From REEB76 sp963774895 (lineage in GTDB: Bacteria > Pseudomonadota > Gammaproteobacteria > Natronospirales > REEB76): a stretch of 64,000 bases of DNA. The translations under genes and the position numbers were made by a program. The DNA is taken from assembly GCA_963774895.1 (NCBI GenBank), contig CAVZGN010000001.1:806001-870000 (forward strand). Reading direction: 5' to 3'. A model generated the notes under the pieces. It saw only the letters and a list, made by a program, of their open reading frames with translations, was not told where the DNA came from and searched no databases. Positions within the stretch are counted from its first letter, which is position 1; every line of letters starts with the position of its first letter. Shown piece by piece: positions 60,596 through 64,000 of the stretch.

Positions 60596-61783
60596 ATGCA
60601 TAATCGGGATGCCGATATCTCTGATAAAAGCAAACGCAAGGTTGCGCTGCGTTTTGTCATCAGTATCGGCATCGTCAGTCTGTTTGCGGATTGCACCTAT
60701 GAAGGTGGGCGCAGCATTGTCGGCCCGTATCTGGCGGTGCTGGGTGCCGGGCCGATTTTTGTGGGCGTGGTGGCGGGCTTGGGTGAGTTTCTCGGTTATG
60801 CCGTGCGGCTGTTCTCCGGGCGTTACGTGGATCGCACGCGCCGCAACTGGCAGGTGATGGGCGGTGGTTACACCCTCAACTTGCTGGCGGTGCCGGCTTT
60901 GGCACTAACACAGGTTGCTTGGCTTGCAGGTCTGTTGGTGTTTCTGGAACGCATCGGCAAGGGCATCCGCAATCCCGCCAAGGATGCGCTGCTGTCGCGT
61001 GCCGGCCGCGAACTGGGGCATGGCAAAGCCTTCGGTCTGCACGAGTTTCTGGATCAGCTGGGGGCGGTCGCCGGTCCGTTGCTGGTGGCGGCGGCGGCGG
61101 CGTATTCCGGTTATCGCCTGGGTTTCGGAATTCTGATCGTGCCGGCGTTGCTGGCACTGTTTTTTCTGTGGCGCGCACGTGGTCTGGAACCGGATCCAGC
61201 GCCTGTAAAGAATAAAGACAAACAGGTGCGCTTCAACAAGCGCTACTACCTGTACATGGCATTCGCGGTTATTTCCGTTCTGGGCTTTTCACATTTCATT
61301 CTGGTGTCCTATCACTTGCAGGTAACCCATCGGCTGACTCCCGCGCTCATACCCGTACTGTTCGGCTTGGCTATGGGTACTGATGCCATCGCCGCACTGG
61401 TGGTCGGTCATTTCTATGACCGCTATGGGCTCAAGGTTCTGTATGCGCTGCCGTTACTGACACTGCCGACACTGCCGTTGCTGTTTCTGGCAGTACATCC
61501 CCTATGGATCTGGATCGGCGCCGGACTTTGGGGCGCGGCGCTGGGCGTGCAGGAAAGCACCATCCGCGCCGGCGTGGCTTCACTCACGCCGGAAAACCTG
61601 CGCGGTACGGCCTTTGGTTTGTTCGATACGGTATTCGGTGCTTCCTGGTTCGTTGGCAGTGTGCTATTGGGTGCGTTATATACTCTGGGGCCGATATGGT
61701 TGGTAATTGTGGCGGTGCTACTGCAACTGGCTTCACTGCCGATGCTGACGATCATCGGACGGAATCCGGCGAAGGCAACCTGA
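60596..61783 (+). CDS. MFS transporter
   Basis: A 395-residue major-facilitator protein with about 12 hydrophobic helices. The short N-terminal tail (MHNRDADISDKSKRKVALRF) precedes VSLFADCTYEGGRSIVGPYLAVLGAGPIFVGVVAGLGEFLGYAVRLFSGRYVDRTRRN, the typical MFS loop 2-3 (G-R-Y-V-D-R-T-R-R) motif. Substrate unknown. It starts 49 bases after the DUF190 gene with no terminator between, so it may be under the fluoride switch too. There is no evidence that it exports fluoride. Confidence 0.88.
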   Translation: MHNRDADISDKSKRKVALRFVISIGIVSLFADCTYEGGRSIVGPYLAVLGAGPIFVGVVAGLGEFLGYAVRLFSGRYVDRTRRNWQVMGGGYTLNLLAVPALALTQVAWLAGLLVFLERIGKGIRNPAKDALLSRAGRELGHGKAFGLHEFLDQLGAVAGPLLVAAAAAYSGYRLGFGILIVPALLALFFLWRARGLEPDPAPVKNKDKQVRFNKRYYLYMAFAVISVLGFSHFILVSYHLQVTHRLTPALIPVLFGLAMGTDAIAALVVGHFYDRYGLKVLYALPLLTLPTLPLLFLAVHPLWIWIGAGLWGAALGVQESTIRAGVASLTPENLRGTAFGLFDTVFGASWFVGSVLLGALYTLGPIWLVIVAVLLQLASLPMLTIIGRNPAKAT

Positions 61784-61786
61784 CGC

Positions 61787-62167
61787 ATGCTAAATCCCAG
61801 TCAACAGCGTTATCTAACCGCAGTCCTGGCGGAAGTGGAAAAACACCTGGCCGGCATTGAAACTGCGACCCAACCGGGAAAGACGCTTTCCGAGCTGGAA
61901 TGCAGCGAGCTGCAGCGCTTCGTGATGGACACACGCGCCCAGCTGGCAAAACTTCAGCAAGAGTTCATCCAATTGCCCGAACAGGGACCGGTGTCGCCGC
62001 GCTGGCAAGTGCACACGCGCTTGGAGTTCGCGCTGGTGGAATTCCTGGAACTTACCTCCAAGAAACTGTGTGGCTACGGCACCCTGGATGATGCAAGCTT
62101 TTCGCAACTCATGGCACAGATAGCGCCGTTGCAATCTCGACTAGAGGCATTGATTAAGAAATATTGA
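61787..62167 (+). CDS. hypothetical small helical protein
   Basis: A 126-residue soluble, mostly helical protein (LTAVLAEVEKHLAGIETATQ, LSELECSELQRFVMDTRAQLAKLQQEF, WQVHTRLEFALVEFLELTSKKLCGYG). It begins three bases after the MFS stop, so it is cotranscribed. I do not recognise a family. A terminator follows about 100 bases later. Confidence 0.7.
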   Translation: MLNPSQQRYLTAVLAEVEKHLAGIETATQPGKTLSELECSELQRFVMDTRAQLAKLQQEFIQLPEQGPVSPRWQVHTRLEFALVEFLELTSKKLCGYGTLDDASFSQLMAQIAPLQSRLEALIKKY

Positions 62168-62260
62168 GAGATCGTCTCTGACCGTGGGATTTCTGTATCC
62201 ATTTACATTTGAATCACACCCGCTTCACGTGTTCGATACCACTACTTCGTCACGAAAATC

Positions 62261-62290
62261 AAAAAGGCCACCGCAAGGGTGGTCTTTTTT
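62261..62290 (+). terminator. terminator after the fluoride/MFS gene cluster
   Basis: GGCCACC, loop GCAAG, GGTGGTC (one G-U pair), flanked by A5 on the left and T6 on the right (62261-62290). The flanks allow it to work in both directions; it lies about 95 bases after the small helical gene. Confidence 0.85.
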
Positions 62291-62298
62291 GATTTTTA

Positions 62299-62314
62299 TG
62301 GTGGAGGCGGCGGG
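62299..62314. repeat. 16-base copy of the tmRNA 3' end
   Basis: TGGTGGAGGCGGCGGG at 62299-62314 is identical to 62435-62450, the 3' terminal 16 bases of ssrA (CCA included) on the minus strand. The two are 136 bases apart in the same orientation. ssrA 3' ends are common integrase attachment sites, so this may be an att remnant. Confidence 0.6.
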
Positions 62315-62404
62315 CTACTCTCGGCCATCCATGGCCTTGCAGCACCTGTGCATCCCTGCACAATGGAATCTCACCCGCTACGCGGGTCCGATCCCCGTAA
62401 TGTG

Positions 62405-62427
62405 AAAAGGCTGCCTGACGGCAGCCT
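62405..62427 (-). terminator. terminator of ssrA
   Basis: On the minus strand, AGGCTGCC, a GTCA loop and GGCAGCCT are followed by TTTT. It lies eight bases after the tmRNA CCA end. Confidence 0.82.
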
Positions 62428-62434
62428 ATTAGTT

Positions 62435-62807
62435 TGGTGGAGGCGGCGGGAATCGAACCCGCGTCCGCAAGTGCTCCGCCCTCAGGTCTACATGCGTAGC
62501 GCACGTCTTTGATTTAACTGGCGGCTACCCGACGGGCAGGGAAAACCGACAGCGAGTCCGGTATGTTTTAGTGATGTGACGCCGGATGCGCCACACCGCG
62601 ATCTTGTGAGCACGACCTCTGAAGCGTCCCTGAAGGGACTCTGGACGCACAAGCACGGCTCCAGTCAGAGGCTAGCCGGGATTAGGCGGCTAGGGCGTAG
62701 TTGCTATCGTTCGCAGCTAGCGTTGTTGCAAGACAGTTTAACGAGGAATCCTGCACCTCGGCATGCACTTCGGGTTTCGCGACCCACGTCGAGACCTTGT
62801 CGCCCCC
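62435..62807 (-). ncRNA. ssrA: transfer-messenger RNA (tmRNA)
   Basis: The 373-base minus-strand RNA begins GGGGGCG (pairs with 3' CGCCTCC, one G-U pair) and ends ACCA. The T-arm is GCGGGTTCGATTCCCGC. The reading frame gives the degradation tag ANDSNYALAA followed by TAA (tag region about 62671-62706), preceded by the usual GTTGCAACAACGCTAGCTGC-type resume region. It rescues stalled ribosomes together with SmpB, which is encoded next door on the same strand. Confidence 0.94.
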
Positions 62808-62844
62808 GTCAGTCACACGACTATTCTACACCTCGCGTGCGCAA

Positions 62845-63321
62845 TCACGTGTGCCGCAACAGCCGGTCTTTCTGGCGTTTCCAGTCGCGATCTTTCTCGG
62901 TGGCACGTTTATCGTGGGCTTTCTTGCCTTTGGCGAGGCCGATTTCCAGTTTGGCGCGTCCCTTTTTCCAATACAGCGCCAGCGGCACCAGGGTATAACC
63001 TTTGCGTTCCACCGCGCCGATGAGGCGATGCAGTTCCGAGCGGTTCAATAACAGTTTGCGGGTGCGGGTCGGATCCGGATGTATGTGGGTGGAAGCGGTG
63101 TTCAGCGGTGAGACGTGCGCACCCAATAGCCAGGCTTCGGCATTCTTGATCACCACATAGCTCTCGGTGATCTGAGCCTTGGAGGCACGCAGACTTTTGA
63201 CTTCCCAGCCCTGCAGGACGAGGCCGGCCTCAAAACGTTCCTCGATGAAATAATCAAAGCGCGCGCGCTTGTTGAGCGCGATGCTGGAAGCGCCGGGTTT
63301 GTCGTCGGTCTTCTTGGACAT
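62845..63321 (-). CDS. smpB: SsrA-binding protein SmpB
   Basis: tmRNA partner protein, 158 residues. It shows IALNKRARFDYFIEERFEAGLVLQGWEVKSLRASKAQI (family core), the HIHPDPTRTRKLLL region and KKAHDKRATEKDRDWKRQKDRLLR (the C-terminal tail that enters the ribosome). ATG 63321 is one codon after a GTG. It is on the minus strand just upstream of ssrA, so the two may share regulation. Divergent from ratA. Confidence 0.96.
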   Translation of the reverse strand: MSKKTDDKPGASSIALNKRARFDYFIEERFEAGLVLQGWEVKSLRASKAQITESYVVIKNAEAWLLGAHVSPLNTASTHIHPDPTRTRKLLLNRSELHRLIGAVERKGYTLVPLALYWKKGRAKLEIGLAKGKKAHDKRATEKDRDWKRQKDRLLRHT

Positions 63322-63418
63322 CACAGAATTATACCGGTCACCGGTTGTAGCGCCGGTGTGAATGCCTCAAAATCACTGCGTATGTTATCGCCAGCCTCAT
63401 TTCCCATGAAAATCTAGT

Positions 63419-63856
63419 ATGCGCACAGTGAACAAAAGTGCCTTGGTGCCGTATACGGCCGAGTCCATGTATGACTTGGTAAACGACGTGGCGCGCTATC
63501 CGGAATTCCTGCCTTGGTGCCGCAGCGCCAGCGTGCTCTCACAGAGTGACACCCAGATGCATGCCAGAATCGAGTTGGCACGCGGAGGTTTTCATCGGGC
63601 GTTCACCACCCGGAATAGCATGCAGCCTGGGCAAACGATCGCGATCTCCCTGGAGAACGGCCCCTTTCGTCATCTGCAGGGTTATTGGCAGTTTGAGAAT
63701 ATCGACTCAACCGGATCCAAGATCATGCTCAAAATGGAATTCGAATTTGCGGGCAAACTGCTCGACCTGATGGCCGGACCTGTATTTCATGAAATATGCA
63801 ATTCGTTGGTAAACGCCTTCATGCGGCGTGCAGCTAAGCTCTATGGACAACGCTAG
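63419..63856 (+). CDS. ratA: RatA/PasT-like START-fold protein
   Basis: A 145-residue polyketide-cyclase/START-fold protein: MRTVNKSALVPYTAESMYDLVNDVARYPEFLPWCRSASVL and ELARGGFHRAFTTRN. In E. coli RatA was reported to bind 50S subunits and block 70S formation; family members are also linked to ubiquinone binding (Coq10-like), so the in-cell role is debated. It overlaps rnfH by 14 bases, the classical ratA-rnfH (pasTI-like) pair. Confidence 0.93.
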   Translation: MRTVNKSALVPYTAESMYDLVNDVARYPEFLPWCRSASVLSQSDTQMHARIELARGGFHRAFTTRNSMQPGQTIAISLENGPFRHLQGYWQFENIDSTGSKIMLKMEFEFAGKLLDLMAGPVFHEICNSLVNAFMRRAAKLYGQR

Positions 63857-64000
63857 GAAGATACGCATCGAAGTGGTCTACGCGTTGCCTGACGTGCAAT
63901 ACCAGGTCACATTTAAGCTGCCCGCAGGCAGCACGGCAAGCGTGGCAATCGCAGCATCGGGATTGTTAAAGAAATTTCCCGGGATAGATCTGCAGCGTCA
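63843..64000 (+). CDS. rnfH: RnfH-family protein, 5' part (runs off the window)
   Basis: The first 52 codons of a UPF0125/RnfH ubiquitin-like protein: IRIEVVYALPDVQYQVTFKLPAGSTASVAIAASGLLKKFPGIDL. It starts at ATG 63843 inside the ratA end. The 3' end lies outside the window. RnfH is ubiquitin-fold; its role next to ratA is not settled. Confidence 0.9.
   Translation, partial: MDNARKIRIEVVYALPDVQYQVTFKLPAGSTASVAIAASGLLKKFPGIDLQR

Noticed and set aside
1..64000. CRISPR array, restriction, retron or other classical defence island
   Set aside because: No regularly spaced repeats and no Cas, reverse transcriptase, nuclease-helicase or abortive-infection genes were found on either strand.
63419..64000. 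ratA-rnfH as a toxin-antitoxin system
   Set aside because: Although once described that way, the family fits a START-fold/ribosome or quinone role; I list it without a toxin claim.

Overview
The window is a contiguous piece of a gammaproteobacterial chromosome, moderately GC-rich. The gene orders sucA-sucB-lpd, yebC-ruvCAB-ybgC-tolQRAB-pal-cpoB-queE-queC-tRNA-Lys, mlaFEDCB, 4.5S RNA-dnaX-ybaB-recR and ssrA/smpB/ratA/rnfH are typical of non-enteric Gammaproteobacteria. ppsA/ppsR, yqiB, prc and bepA agree. The class I fructose-bisphosphate aldolase, MEMO/AMMECR1/radical-SAM trio and GcvR-DapA neighbourhood point away from the Enterobacterales. I cannot name a genus from the sequence alone. Most of the window is housekeeping.

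Layout. 1-4.8 kb: 2-oxoglutarate dehydrogenase complex (sucA enters from outside the window). 4.8-7.8 kb: a secreted polysaccharide deacetylase, a Bax-type glucosaminidase, a candidate Cys-rich microprotein and a YfaZ-like outer-membrane protein. 7.8-17.4 kb: one long head-to-tail block for YebC, Holliday-junction processing, the Tol-Pal envelope machine and queuosine synthesis, closed by tRNA-Lys. 17.6-24.5 kb: aldolase, then the Mla phospholipid-transport operon behind a promoter overlapped by an inverted repeat, with mlaA and bepA convergent to it. 24.7-30.3 kb: fadL, phoH-like, bcp, gcvR (all minus), then dapA, a BamC-like lipoprotein and tRNA-Ser. 30.5-36.3 kb: an AT-richer lipoprotein gene, 4.5S RNA, dnaX-ybaB-recR, then a HIT-family gene broken into two pieces by about 1.9 kb carrying a GalT-like gene and an intact HIT gene. 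36.3-43.1 kb: M48 protease, orn, a PLP dehydratase, three small envelope genes and the AMMECR1/MEMO/radical-SAM set. 43.3-51.7 kb: a DUF2441-like gene, a ppsA/2OG-oxygenase/aldehyde-dehydrogenase operon, ppsR, phosphoglucomutase and yqiB. 51.9-59.4 kb: an unknown lipoprotein, an unknown coiled-coil protein, prc, a long gap and an ExbB-ExbD-TonB operon. 59.5-62.3 kb: a fluoride riboswitch with a leader ORF, crcB, a DUF190 gene, an MFS transporter and a small unknown gene. 62.4-64 kb: tmRNA, smpB, ratA and rnfH (cut by the window end).

The most interesting structures are: (i) the split HIT gene with its inserted GalT-like/HIT cassette; (ii) the crcB riboswitch, whose 3' pseudoknot strand can instead pair with the Shine-Dalgarno of a previously unremarked 76-codon leader ORF; (iii) a repressor-type palindrome on the mla promoter; (iv) a displaced copy of the tmRNA 3' end beside ssrA; and (v) several small unknown envelope or Cys-rich genes. 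No CRISPR array, transposase, integrase or classical defence system is visible.
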